64,000 bases of DNA from NCBI GenBank assembly GCA_031291305.1, contig JARLJH010000048.1, positions 62,001 to 126,000 on the forward strand. The letters run 5' to 3'. Under the pieces are notes generated by a model. The model did not search any database and was not told the DNA's origin. It was given only the letters and a program-made list of their open reading frames with translations. Each line of letters opens with the position of its first letter. Position 1 is the first letter of the stretch. The translations under genes and the position numbers were made by a program. This DNA comes from Rhodoferax sp. GTDB taxonomy: Bacteria > Pseudomonadota > Gammaproteobacteria > Burkholderiales > Burkholderiaceae_C. Of the stretch, positions 1 to 11,400 are shown in pieces.

Positions 1-99
1 CATCAGGCCTATGATGGCACTTGGACAATGAGCGAGATCGCACGGATCCTCATCATGTGCCGCGGCAACGCCTTCAAGGTACCCGGTGCCCTACAGTGA
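1..99 (+). CDS. C-terminal fragment of an unidentified protein
   Basis: An open frame enters from the left edge and ends at TGA 97-99, giving 32 residues. The stretch TWTMSEIARIL looks loosely like the start of a helix-turn-helix such as those at the C-terminus of REP-type transposases, but the rest does not continue the pattern. No family can be assigned from so short a piece, and it may be chance. Confidence 0.25.
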   Translation, partial: HQAYDGTWTMSEIARILIMCRGNAFKVPGALQ

Positions 100-140
100 A
101 GCCGCTAGTCAAGGCCGTGCTTTTACATGGAGAGGTCATC

Positions 141-2312
<2,172 letters not shown>

Positions 2313-2327
2313 CCGGACAGACCCATC

Positions 2328-2639
2328 ATGAAACAGCATTCGGATCTGGCGCAAGAGGTGGGTGTCAAAGCCACACGCAAGCTCAAGGCGCAGCGTAACC
2401 CCGCACCTGGTGTGTGGTTTGGCCTGGGGCTGATGGGCATCGTCGGCTGGGCGGTGGTGGTGCCAACCCTGCTTGGCGCTGCACTGGGCATATGGTTGGA
2501 TAAGCACTATCCCGGAGGTCGGTCCTGGACACTGGCGTTGTTGATTGCGGGGTTGATGCTCGGCTGTCTGAATGCCTGGCACTGGGTGAGCAAGGAAGAA
2601 CAGGCCATGCGGGAGGAACGCGAACATGATGATGACTAA
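2328..2639 (+). CDS. atpQ: N-type ATPase AtpQ (AtpI/AtpZ-like membrane protein)
   Basis: A 103-residue protein with a basic N-terminus (KATRKLKAQR) and two predicted transmembrane helices (about residues 29-52 and 66-85), ending in an acidic tail with DDD. It resembles the AtpI/ATPase_gene1 family, thought to assist assembly or ion supply of the rotor ring. In N-ATPase operons the gene in this position is called atpQ. It overlaps atpR by 14 bases. Confidence 0.85.
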   Translation: MKQHSDLAQEVGVKATRKLKAQRNPAPGVWFGLGLMGIVGWAVVVPTLLGAALGIWLDKHYPGGRSWTLALLIAGLMLGCLNAWHWVSKEEQAMREEREHDDD

Positions 2640-2946
2640 CACACTGACCCTGGTGTTGGCCTGGATGGCAGGCGGGGTTTTGGGCGCGTTCTTTTTTGTC
2701 GGCTTGTTGTGGACTGTTCGTAAGAGTCTGCTCTCTGCCAAGCCTGCGCTTTGGGTGTTTTGCAGTTTGCTGCTGAGGATGGGCGTGACGATGACCGGTT
2801 TTTACTATGTCTCGGGCCATGATTGGCAGCGCATGGGGAGTTGTCTGGTTGGCTTTGTGATGGCGCGACAAATCGTGACGTGGCTGACACGCCTGCCTGA
2901 AGAACGTCAAGCGCGCCAAGTACCGGAGGCCAGCCATGCGCCTTAG
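2626..2946 (+). CDS. atpR: N-type ATPase subunit AtpR
   Basis: A 106-residue membrane protein with three predicted helices (about 7-28, 39-60 and 68-86) and conserved arginines inside or next to them (LLLRMGV, WTVRKS). AtpR is found essentially only in N-ATPase operons and is proposed to interact with the acidic c-ring. The start ATGATGATG offers several adjacent codons; the first is given. It overlaps atpQ by 14 bases and atpB by 11 bases. Confidence 0.88.
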   Translation: MMMTNTLTLVLAWMAGGVLGAFFFVGLLWTVRKSLLSAKPALWVFCSLLLRMGVTMTGFYYVSGHDWQRMGSCLVGFVMARQIVTWLTRLPEERQARQVPEASHAP

Positions 2947-3631
2947 CCCCGATGAGATGATTTTTTGGCAACACGGGTTCTTCAAACTCAATGGCACCAT
3001 TGTGTTCACTTGGGGCCTGATGCTTCTGCTGGTGGTCGGCTCAAAGCTCATCACGCGCAGGCTCACCACGGAGCACAAGCGCTCGCGCTGGCAGAACCTG
3101 CTGGAGATTATCGTCACCGGCATTGAGGGGCAAATTGAAGACGTTGGCCTGCGCGAGCCACGCCAGTACATCGGCTTTCTGGGAACCTTGTTTCTATTTG
3201 TCGCCATGGCCAGCCTGTGTACCGTCATCCCCGGCTATGAACCGCCCACCGGTTCGCTGTCCACCACGGCAGCGCTCGCCTTGTGCGTGATGGTGGCCGT
3301 GCCGCTGTTTGGTATTGAGGGCCAGGGCCTGGGCGGCTACCTCAAGTCCTATCTGGAGCCGACCGTCGTCATGCTGCCGTTCAACATCATCAGCGAGGTC
3401 TCACGCACGCTGGCGCTGGCGGTGCGCCTGTTTGGCAACATGATGAGCGGCGCCATGATCATCGGCATTCTGTTGAGCATCACGCCCTTTCTCTTTCCTA
3501 TTGTCATGACCGTGCTGGGGCTGCTCACCGGCATGGTGCAGGCCTATATTTTCAGCATCTTGGCGGCGGTTTACATCGCTGCGGCCACCCATGTGAGCAA
3601 GCCCAAGCCGCAGGCTGAACCGGTGCCTTAA
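2936..3631 (+). CDS. atpB: N-type ATPase F0 subunit a
   Basis: This 231-residue subunit forms the ion half-channels with the c-ring. It has five to six hydrophobic helices. The family signature around the essential arginine is present as SRTLALAVRLFGNMMSG at about residues 157-173. It is shorter than the housekeeping subunit a (about 270-290 residues), as usual for N-ATPases. Its start overlaps the end of atpR. Confidence 0.95.
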   Translation: MRLSPDEMIFWQHGFFKLNGTIVFTWGLMLLLVVGSKLITRRLTTEHKRSRWQNLLEIIVTGIEGQIEDVGLREPRQYIGFLGTLFLFVAMASLCTVIPGYEPPTGSLSTTAALALCVMVAVPLFGIEGQGLGGYLKSYLEPTVVMLPFNIISEVSRTLALAVRLFGNMMSGAMIIGILLSITPFLFPIVMTVLGLLTGMVQAYIFSILAAVYIAAATHVSKPKPQAEPVP

Positions 3632-3665
3632 CTTTTACAAGCAACTTATGTATCAAGGAGTCGTT

Positions 3666-3947
3666 ATGGACAGCATGACCATCATCGCAGTGGCCTCCAT
3701 CGTCATCGCCGGCATCACCACGGGTTTCGGCACCATGGGCCCGGCATTTGCCGAAGGACGGGCCGTAGCCACAGCCCTTACCGCGTTGGCGCAACAGCCC
3801 GATGCCTCGGCCACCATCACCCGGACCCTGTTTGTTGGCCTGGCGATGATCGAATCCACCGCCATTTACTGCTTTGTGGTGTCGATGATCCTGATTTTTG
3901 CCAACCCGTTCTGGAATCACGCCATCGCCCTGGTTGCCGGAAAGTAA
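3666..3947 (+). CDS. atpE: N-type ATPase F0 subunit c (rotor ring)
   Basis: A 93-residue hairpin of two transmembrane helices. The second helix carries the ion-binding carboxylate E63 in MIESTAIY, with S64, T65 and Y68 placed as in Na+-type c subunits. Helix 1 has a further acid, E30 (PAFAEG), where Na+-type rings of Ilyobacter carry Gln. Two carboxylates per subunit are typical of N-ATPases. The ion used cannot be read with certainty: the family was described as Na+-translocating, yet a Burkholderia N-ATPase ring was reported to be H+-specific. AAGGAG precedes the ATG at 3666; the upstream in-frame ATG at 3648 lacks such a site. Confidence 0.93.
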   Translation: MDSMTIIAVASIVIAGITTGFGTMGPAFAEGRAVATALTALAQQPDASATITRTLFVGLAMIESTAIYCFVVSMILIFANPFWNHAIALVAGK

Positions 3948-3950
3948 GCC

Positions 3951-4751
3951 ATGTTGTTCGACTGGTTCACCGTTGGGGCCCAGGTCCTCAATTTTCTCGT
4001 CCTAGTTTGGCTGATGAAGCGTTTTCTGTACAAGCCAGTTCTTGATGCCATTGATGCACGGGAGAAGCGCATCGCCCAAAGCCTCGCGGACGCAGCCTTG
4101 AAGGACGCGGCAGCCCAAAAGGAGCGCGACGAGTTTCAAGCTAAGAACGCGGATTTTGAACGTCAGCGCAAGGATCTCTTGAGCAAGACCCAGGACGAGA
4201 TTCATACCGAGCGGAAACGCCTGCTGGACGAAGCGCGGCAAGCGGCAGATGCCCTGAAAACGAAACGGCAAAACGCCCTGACCAGTGAGATGCAGAACCT
4301 GCGCCAGGACATCGCTCGGCGTAGCCGTGATGAAGTGTTTGCCACCGCCGACAAGGTGCTTACCGAACTGGCCGACACCACGCTGCAAGACCGCATGGTT
4401 GAGGTGTTCACCAGCCGCTTGCGAAAGCTAGACGACACCGACAAAGCGGGTCTTGCCAAGGCCATGAGCACGCCCGGTGCCCCCGTTTGCGTGCGCAGCA
4501 CCTTTGCGCTGGCCCCTGCGCAACAGGAAGAACTTCAGGGGGCATGGCATGACGCGCTGGCGCAGGACAAACCCCTCCAGTTTGAAACCACGCCAGAGGT
4601 GATCGGTGGTATCGAACTCACGGCCAACGGGTGGACATTGCCTTGGAACATCGCAGACTTCCTCGCTGCCATGGAGCGCAGTATTGATGACCTACTGAAG
4701 ACTCAGCCTGCGCCCCAGCAAACCCCAGCCGTTGCTGAAGAAGCCCCATGA
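3951..4751 (+). CDS. atpF: N-type ATPase subunit b with delta-like C-terminal part
   Basis: At 266 residues this is much longer than a normal b subunit (about 156). An N-terminal membrane helix (about residues 8-24) is followed by a long charged coiled coil (about 35-140). The final part, with [22 protein letters not shown] and IADFL, resembles the C-terminal domain of subunit delta, which often ends in a GGI motif. The operon has no separate atpH, so b and delta functions are probably carried by this single chain, as in other N-ATPases. It starts 3 bp after atpE and overlaps atpA by 4 bases (ATGA). Confidence 0.9.
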   Translation: MLFDWFTVGAQVLNFLVLVWLMKRFLYKPVLDAIDAREKRIAQSLADAALKDAAAQKERDEFQAKNADFERQRKDLLSKTQDEIHTERKRLLDEARQAADALKTKRQNALTSEMQNLRQDIARRSRDEVFATADKVLTELADTTLQDRMVEVFTSRLRKLDDTDKAGLAKAMSTPGAPVCVRSTFALAPAQQEELQGAWHDALAQDKPLQFETTPEVIGGIELTANGWTLPWNIADFLAAMERSIDDLLKTQPAPQQTPAVAEEAP

Positions 4752-6343
4752 ACGCTCCGCCGGACAGCCTGACAAGCGCTTTCGACCAGTCCTTTACAGG
4801 CCTGAGCCAAGGCCGCAAGGCGTTCATGCAAGGCTTGGCCCCGAAGGAGGTGGGCACAGTGACCCGGGTGTCCACCGGCATCGCCATGGTGTCAGGTCTG
4901 CCCGGTGCTGGGTACGACGAATTGCTCAAATTCCCCGGTGACGTGTTCGGCCTGGCCTTCAATGTGGACGAGACAGAAATCGGCGTGGTCCTGCTGGGAG
5001 ACTACGCTAAGCTGCATGCCGGTGATCAGGTCCAGCGTACGGGCCGAGTGATGGATGTGGCCGTGGGGAATGGCTTGCTGGGCCGGGTGATGGACCCGCT
5101 GGGCCGCCCGCTCGACAAGCTCGGGCCAGTCACTGCCAGCACCCGTTTGCCCATTGAACGCCCCGCTCCCTCCATCATGGACCGTGCAGCCGTGACCATG
5201 CCACTGCAAACGGGTCTGAAGGTGGTTGATGCGCTGATTCCGATTGGGCGCGGCCAGCGTGAACTGATCTTGGGTGACCGCCAGACGGGCAAGACTGCCA
5301 TCGCCATCGACACCATCCTCAACCAGCGCGGTCAGGACGTGGTGTGCGTCTATTGCGCGATTGGCCAGCGTGCGTCGGCGGTGGCCAAGGTGGTGGCCAT
5401 TTTGCGAGACAAAGGGGCCTTGGCCTACACCGTGGTGGTGGTGACCGAAGGCAACGATCCGCCAGGCCTGGCCTACATTGCGCCGTATGCCGCGACCAGC
5501 ATCGCCGAGCAGTTCATGGAAGCCGGTCGTGATGTACTGATCGTCTATGACGACCTCACGCAGCACGCACGCGCCTATCGCGAGCTGTCTTTGTTGCTGC
5601 GCCGTCCACCCGGGCGCGAAGCCTTTCCGGGTGACATCTTCTATATTCACTCGCGCATGCTGGAACGGGCAACGCGTCTTCGCGCTGAGCGCGGTGGGGG
5701 GTCGCTGACCGCGCTGCCGATTGTTGAGACCGAGGCACAAAACATTTCCGCCTACATTCCGACGAACCTGATCTCGATCACTGACGGGCAGATTTATCTC
5801 TCGCCATCATTGTTCGAACTGGGCGTGCTGCCCGCCATTGATGTGGGTAAATCGGTCTCCCGGGTGGGTGGCAAGGCGCAGCTGGCCTCGTACCGGGCGG
5901 TGGCCGGTGACCTCAAGCTCGCCTATGCCCAGTTTGAGGAGCTGGAAACCTTTGCACGTTTCGGCGCGCGGCTGGACGAGGGCACGACCCAGATCATTGA
6001 GCACGGCAGGCGCATCCGGACCTGTTTGAAGCAGCCTCAATCCGAACCGGTGTCGGTGTCTGCCCAGATTGCAGTGCTTTTGGCCTTGACCGAAAAACGC
6101 TTTGACAGCGTGCCACTCGACAAGATGGAACAGGCCGAAAACGCCGTGGCACAAGCTGCTGCCAAGCTGCCAGCAGATCTGCTGGCGCGCTTCGATACAG
6201 CCACCCAATTGAGCGATGCAGATCGACAAGTGATTCTCCAGATGGCAGGCGCAGCGCTGGCACCTTTTCAACCCACGGCCGCGCCCAAGCCACAAGTAGC
6301 CGCCGAGCCCCACGCCAAGGTCGCCGAGAAAGCATCGTCATGA
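4748..6343 (+). CDS. atpA: N-type ATPase F1 subunit alpha
   Basis: This is the 531-residue non-catalytic nucleotide-binding subunit. The P-loop GDRQTGKT is at about residue 176, and the alpha signature is present ([17 protein letters not shown], with the SVSRVGG arginine that reaches the catalytic site). The C-terminus has an extra tail rich in Ala, Pro and Lys. It overlaps atpF and atpG by 4 bases each, indicating tight translational coupling. Confidence 0.95.
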   Translation: MNAPPDSLTSAFDQSFTGLSQGRKAFMQGLAPKEVGTVTRVSTGIAMVSGLPGAGYDELLKFPGDVFGLAFNVDETEIGVVLLGDYAKLHAGDQVQRTGRVMDVAVGNGLLGRVMDPLGRPLDKLGPVTASTRLPIERPAPSIMDRAAVTMPLQTGLKVVDALIPIGRGQRELILGDRQTGKTAIAIDTILNQRGQDVVCVYCAIGQRASAVAKVVAILRDKGALAYTVVVVTEGNDPPGLAYIAPYAATSIAEQFMEAGRDVLIVYDDLTQHARAYRELSLLLRRPPGREAFPGDIFYIHSRMLERATRLRAERGGGSLTALPIVETEAQNISAYIPTNLISITDGQIYLSPSLFELGVLPAIDVGKSVSRVGGKAQLASYRAVAGDLKLAYAQFEELETFARFGARLDEGTTQIIEHGRRIRTCLKQPQSEPVSVSAQIAVLLALTEKRFDSVPLDKMEQAENAVAQAAAKLPADLLARFDTATQLSDADRQVILQMAGAALAPFQPTAAPKPQVAAEPHAKVAEKASS

Positions 6344-7224
6344 GCGATACCACCGCGAGCCTGAGCCGAAAGCTCGGCACGGCGGGCGAGCTTCAGTCGG
6401 TGGTGCGCACCATGAAGGCGGTGGCTGCGTCCAGCATCGGCCAGTACGAGGCTGCGGTGCGCGCTCTGGAGGATTACTACCGGACGGTGCAATTGGGCCT
6501 GGTGGCGTGCCTGCGCCAGATCGAGTTGCCACCCGCCGCCGGGCAGGCGCCGCATGAGGCAACCGGGGTGATCGCCGCCGTGGTATTTGGGTCCGACCAG
6601 GGCCTGGTGGGCCAGTTCAATGATGTGATGACCCAATTTGTGGTTAAAACTCTGGGAGATTGGCCCGCACAAAAATCGGTCTGGACCGTGGGCGAGCGCA
6701 TCGGCTCGCGCCTGGCTGAAACCGATTTGGCGTTGGGGAAAAGCTTCACGCTGCCGGGCTCTATTGGTGCGATCACGCCGCTGGTCGGCCAGATCCTCGC
6801 TGAGATTGAAAGCTTGCGGGAAAGCGGTGACATCGCGCAGGTGGTCGTTTTCCACAACAGCCCTCATATCGGGGCGATTTACAGCCCGGTTTATCAGCGG
6901 CTGCTGCCGCTGGATCACGCCTGGCAGCGTGAGTTGACAGCGCAGGCATGGCCAACCCATCAATTGCCTGAAGTCATGAACAGTGGTGCGGTGACCATGC
7001 TGGCTTTCGTGCGCGAATACCTGTTTGTCTCGCTGTTCAAGGCCTGTGCCGAATCGCTTGCCAGCGAAAACGCCAGTCGGCTGGCGGCCATGCAGCGTGC
7101 CGAAAAAAACATTGACGAATTGCTGGAAGACCTGAACCGATCCTTCCACCGACTGCGCCAAAGTGGCATTGATGAGGAATTGTTCGACGTGATATCCGGT
7201 TTTGAAGCGTTGAAAGCGGACTGA
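6340..7224 (+). CDS. atpG: N-type ATPase F1 subunit gamma
   Basis: A 294-residue central rotor-shaft subunit. The N-terminal helix has the family pattern ([24 protein letters not shown]), and the C-terminal helix ([15 protein letters not shown]) matches the second half of the gamma coiled coil. It is diverged from housekeeping gamma, as expected for the N-type. It is the last ATPase gene; the next gene, ppk2, starts 24 bp downstream on the same strand and could be cotranscribed. Confidence 0.92.
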   Translation: MSDTTASLSRKLGTAGELQSVVRTMKAVAASSIGQYEAAVRALEDYYRTVQLGLVACLRQIELPPAAGQAPHEATGVIAAVVFGSDQGLVGQFNDVMTQFVVKTLGDWPAQKSVWTVGERIGSRLAETDLALGKSFTLPGSIGAITPLVGQILAEIESLRESGDIAQVVVFHNSPHIGAIYSPVYQRLLPLDHAWQRELTAQAWPTHQLPEVMNSGAVTMLAFVREYLFVSLFKACAESLASENASRLAAMQRAEKNIDELLEDLNRSFHRLRQSGIDEELFDVISGFEALKAD

Positions 7225-7248
7225 ATCAACAAGACTGAAAGGATCAAC

Positions 7249-8151
7249 ATGAAGTTCAAGCTCGAAGATTTTCAGGTCAAGGAAGGCAGCAAGGTCAATC
7301 TCACCAAGTGGCCGACCTTGGCGAAACCCTTGTACGAGTCAAAGCATGACTATGAAGAGCTTCTGGCCAAGCAGGTGAGCGCGCTGAGTGAACTGCAGCA
7401 ATTGCACTACGCCTCCAACCGGTATGCGGTGCTGCTGATCTTTCAAGCCATGGATGCCGCGGGCAAAGATGGTGCCATCAAACATGTTATGTCCGGTGTC
7501 AACCCGCAGGGCTGCCAGGTGTTCAGCTTCAAGCACCCGAGTGCCCAGGAACTGGAACACGACTTCTTGTGGCGCACCACGCAGTCGCTGCCAGAGCGCG
7601 GACGCATCGGCATCTTCAACCGCTCCTATTACGAAGAAGTGTTGATCGTGCGGGTGCACCCCGAGATCCTGCAGGCGCAACGGCTACCTGAAGAGCTGCA
7701 AAACATGGATACCTTCTGGCAAGAGCGCTACCGCTCCATCGTCAACCTGGAGAACCATCTCCACAACAATGGCACCAAAATCATCAAGTTCTTTCTGCAC
7801 CTGTCAGAAGAAGAGCAACGCCAGCGCTTTCTGGCACGCATCGACGAGCCAGACAAGAACTGGAAATTCAGCGAGGCCGACATCGAAGAACGCAAATTCT
7901 GGCCGCAGTACATGCAGGCCTATGAGGCCTGCCTGAGCGCCACCAGTATTCAGGCTGCGCCCTGGTACGTTGTGCCCGCCGATGACAAGTTAAACGCCAG
8001 GCTGATCATTTCAAACATTGTGGTTGAAACCTTCAAGTCGCTTGGCATGCATTACCCGGAAACCGACGACAAGCGTCGGCAGGAGCTGCTGGCCATCCGC
8101 AAGCAGTTGATGCAGGGCGCGCCGGGCAAAAAGTCGACCAAAGCAAAATGA
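7249..8151 (+). CDS. ppk2: Polyphosphate kinase 2 family protein (class III-like)
   Basis: A 300-residue soluble PPK2. The Walker A motif is MDAAGKDG with K73 (D69 and D74 flanking); the lid and Walker B region contains [15 protein letters not shown], and KFFLHLS follows. PPK2 enzymes move phosphate between polyphosphate and nucleotides. Length and sequence pattern ([21 protein letters not shown]) resemble class III enzymes, which phosphorylate both AMP and ADP, but the class is inferred by memory of family members. GAAAGGA sits just upstream of the ATG. Its position 24 bp after the N-ATPase operon suggests a joint role in energy or nucleotide balance. Confidence 0.92.
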   Translation: MKFKLEDFQVKEGSKVNLTKWPTLAKPLYESKHDYEELLAKQVSALSELQQLHYASNRYAVLLIFQAMDAAGKDGAIKHVMSGVNPQGCQVFSFKHPSAQELEHDFLWRTTQSLPERGRIGIFNRSYYEEVLIVRVHPEILQAQRLPEELQNMDTFWQERYRSIVNLENHLHNNGTKIIKFFLHLSEEEQRQRFLARIDEPDKNWKFSEADIEERKFWPQYMQAYEACLSATSIQAAPWYVVPADDKLNARLIISNIVVETFKSLGMHYPETDDKRRQELLAIRKQLMQGAPGKKSTKAK

Positions 8152-8261
8152 AATCGTTGCGCCAGACCGGGCTGGGAAAAATCGACCGATGAAACGCTTC
8201 AAGCACTTGGGTTGTGCAGGGGGAAGCGGATTTTTTGCAACGCAAATAGCTATGTTATAAA

Positions 8262-8303
8262 TAGCTACATACCCAGGTGATATAAGGGCTATAGGTGCTT
8301 TTT
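8262..8303 (+). repeat. 42-bp dispersed repeat, copy 1
   Basis: This intergenic copy lies between ppk2 and the tRNA gene: TAGCT at 8262, ATAAGGGCT at 8282, T-run at 8300. A second TAGCTA lies 13 bp upstream at 8249. The 20-base start-to-start spacing is shared with eight other copies in this window. Confidence 0.8.
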
Positions 8304-8308
8304 ATATG

Positions 8309-8383
8309 TGGTCCCGCCAGCAGGAATCGAACCTGCATCTAGCACTTAGGAGGCACTCGTTCTATCCATTGAACTATGGCGAG
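8309..8383 (-). tRNA. tRNA-Arg (anticodon CCT)
   Basis: On the minus strand this folds as a full cloverleaf of 75 nt including an encoded CCA. The acceptor stem CTCGCCA pairs with TGGCGGG through one G-U pair. The D-arm contains TTCAATGGATAGAA, the anticodon loop is CTCCTAA with anticodon CCT, and the T-arm has GGTTCGATTCC. It reads AGG codons. It lies between ppk2 and the convergent-side tamB; no partial prophage or att duplicate was seen next to it. Confidence 0.95.
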
Positions 8384-8445
8384 GGACGGGGGATTGTAAA
8401 GGCCGCACCTGCGCGGTCAGCTTGGCATTCGGGTTGTGCGCTCAA

Positions 8446-11400
8446 TCAGTCATAACTCAGGGTGAAAATCAGGTCTACGGCGCTTTGTTCGCCGGTTTGG
8501 GCACGCAGTGTCAGTCGCTTGGAGAGGTCGTAGAAGATGTAAAACACCCCCATGGCGCCGCCCAAACTGCTCTCGTAGGCGATGTAAAAGTCCTGTGACA
8601 GGCGTTTTCCTAAGGTGACAGAGGCCGCGCTGGCGGCGCTGCTGGCAGTGGCACTCTCGCCTCCGCGAAAACTCAGCTCATCCAGGCCGAAGGCTGCAGA
8701 CAATTTGTCCGAAACGCTTTTACCGTTGCCACCCAGTAGCGCCATGGCGGCTTGCTGTAGCAGCGCGCCTTCAGCACCCCCGGCGCCGCTGCTGCGGCCC
8801 AGCACCAGCCAGGTGAGGGTTTCCACATCAGATAGGCTGGGTTCGGAGTACAGCGACACGACGGGCGACAGGGCGGTGCCGGTCACCTGCACGCCGACAC
8901 GCTGGCTGAGTTTGGGGCGAATCGCCAGAATGGCCAGCGCTGGGTTGTCGATGGGGCCGTAAAAGCGGATCAGGCCGCGTTCAATCTGCAGCCGCTGGCC
9001 GTAGGCCTGATAGGTGCCGTTGGTGGTGCGGATGGAGCCAGTGAGCTCTGGCGCTGCACTACCGTTGGCGGTGAGCACCAGTTTGCCTGCCAGACGTGCC
9101 TGAAGCCCGCGCCCACGTATCTGAAAGTCCGGACCCATGTCCAGATTGACGGACACGTCTGGAACGACGTGCACGCCGGGCTTGGCTTGCGCCTGTGACG
9201 CGGTGGACTGCGTCTTGGCACCGGAAGTGGACGCGCCGCCCGGGCGCACCCGCACATCCTCGTCCAGCGTGGGTGTGGTGTCGTCGGGCAGGGTAATGAG
9301 CGCCTGGTCGGCAGTCAGGCTGCCTCGTACCGTCAGCTGGGCATCTTTGAGTTTGGCCTGCAAATCGCCTGACGCCGACAGACGGCGGTCAGGGCGGGCG
9401 CTCAAACGCAGGGCGGTGAGCTTGGCTTGCAGCGCCATCTGAACTCGCTGGCGGATGTCGGTCTGGCCGGACTCCGGCAGCCAGAGCACCGAACCGGTGA
9501 TGCTGAGCAGGCCACCCGCAGCCGCGTCTTGCGGTGTACCTGCGCCGCGCAGGGTGAATGTCTGGATGTCTAGCTGCTGCCCGTGCACCCGTGCATCCAG
9601 GCTGCCCTGGCTGAAATCGATGCCGTCCACCAGAGAGCGTACGGCCAGATCGCGTGCGCGCAGCGAGCCCTCCCACAGCGGTTTGCCGCGGGTGCCACTC
9701 AGGTCAATATGGCTGTCCACAGTGCCGTGCAGCCGCCAACCCGGTGGCGCCAAGGCAGTCCAGGCATCGACCGGTGGCAACTGCAGTTGCAGGCTGCCAC
9801 CCAGCGGCGCGTCGGCAGGCCAGGTCCAGCCACTGTTGTCGGTTTTGAGCCGGGTGCCGAAAGCGGCAAGGGCCCGGCCAGCGCGCTGGCTGTTCCAGCG
9901 CAGGGTGCCGGACACCTGCTCGCCATCCAGATTGACCTGCATCCAGGCCTCCTCCAGGCCTGCTGGCAGCGCGGCAGAGCGTCCCGCATCGGCTTGAATG
10001 CGCACATCTCCCGCGCTGCGCTCCAGAGTGGCACGCAGGTGCAGGGTGTCGCCTTGTGTTGCATCCCAGCTGCCCGATAGAAGCACATCGCTGCTCAGAC
10101 CCAGTTCGGCCATGGGTTTCTGGGTGAAAGCATCCAGCCAGGCCAGCGGCACACCGTCGATGCGGCCCTGGCTTTGCCATTGCGCTCGTCGCGGAGTGGC
10201 TTGGCCGGTATTGATGGACTGTGACCAACGCATCGGTTGCCAACTGATGCCTGCAGCGCCGGCGCCATAACCTGTCAGTCGCGCCGTGCCTGCCGAGACC
10301 GTCAGGGTGTTGGCGCTGGGGCCTGGTTGCCAGCGCACGCTCACGGGCGGAGACGGGGTGCTGACATGGGCAGTGCCTGCGGGCGTGCTGGGCGTCCCTA
10401 GGCGAACCGACCACGGGCTGGGGCTGTTGGGCTCATGCACCGAGAGCTGCGCCTGCTGGAGGCTGCCCAGCCAACTGCCGTCCTGGTTGCGGCCCGCCGT
10501 GGCTTGGGTTTGCCATTGCAGCTGTTGTGCTCCCCGTGTGACCCATCCCCGGCTGCTGAACTGCAAGCTGCTGATTGGGCCTGACACGTCCAGTTGTGCG
10601 TCCCTCAGGCTGAGCGGCGTGGCTGCGGTGGATGCCGTTGGCAACCAACTGAGCTGTGGGGCGCGCAGGCTAGCATCCAGGTGCAGGCCCTGCATGCCTT
10701 GTTGCCAGCCACCTTGCCAATGGGCAGACAGCGTTGCGCTACCTTGCGGCTGACCACTTGCGAGTAGGTTTTTTACACTGGGTAACAGGGAGAGCCATTG
10801 GCTGGCTTGGGTGGCATCCTGCACCTGAATCGATAGCGTACCAAGACCATCTTGCGGGGACGCATGGCCATTTGCATCGGCTTGCAAACCGGGCAGAGAT
10901 AGATTCAGGTGGCCTTGTGTGGCCAGATTGGCGGTGTTGACTTTGAGCTGACCTTCCAGCTTGACTTGTTGCGCATCCAGTTGCAGGGTGCGGAGGTCGA
11001 GCAGCGGTGCAGCCCAAGTACCTTGGGCGTGCAGGTTTGCCAGTAGATCAGTCGGCGCATGGCCAGGCTGGGTCGAACCTTTGCCACTGGAGGTCAGGGT
11101 CAGCTCAAAACTGAAGGGTGTGTCCGCGCCCTGGCGGGCGCTGGCCTTGCCGCTGATCTGGTTTGCTGCCAGGCGCGTGTCAATGGCAGCCGGATTGATG
11201 CCTCGAACTTGCGCATCGCCGTGCCACAGTGTGGCAGCGCCGCCGCCAGATGGGGCGTTGTCGAACTGCCCTTGAGCCTGAATGCTTCCACCCGCACCCT
11301 GTGCCTGCAGGGACTGCACCAGCCAGTGACCGCCTGCGTAAGTCACCTCGGCCTGTAGCTGTTGCAGAGGCAGGCGCTGCTGGTCCCAGGCGCCGCTCAG

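Noticed and set aside
6268-7161. Minus-strand frame of 297 codons opposite atpG
   Set aside because: It is antisense to a coupled operon gene and has no recognisable domain.
8309-8383. Genomic-island integration at tRNA-Arg
   Set aside because: No integrase gene and no direct repeat of the tRNA 3' end was seen in the window.
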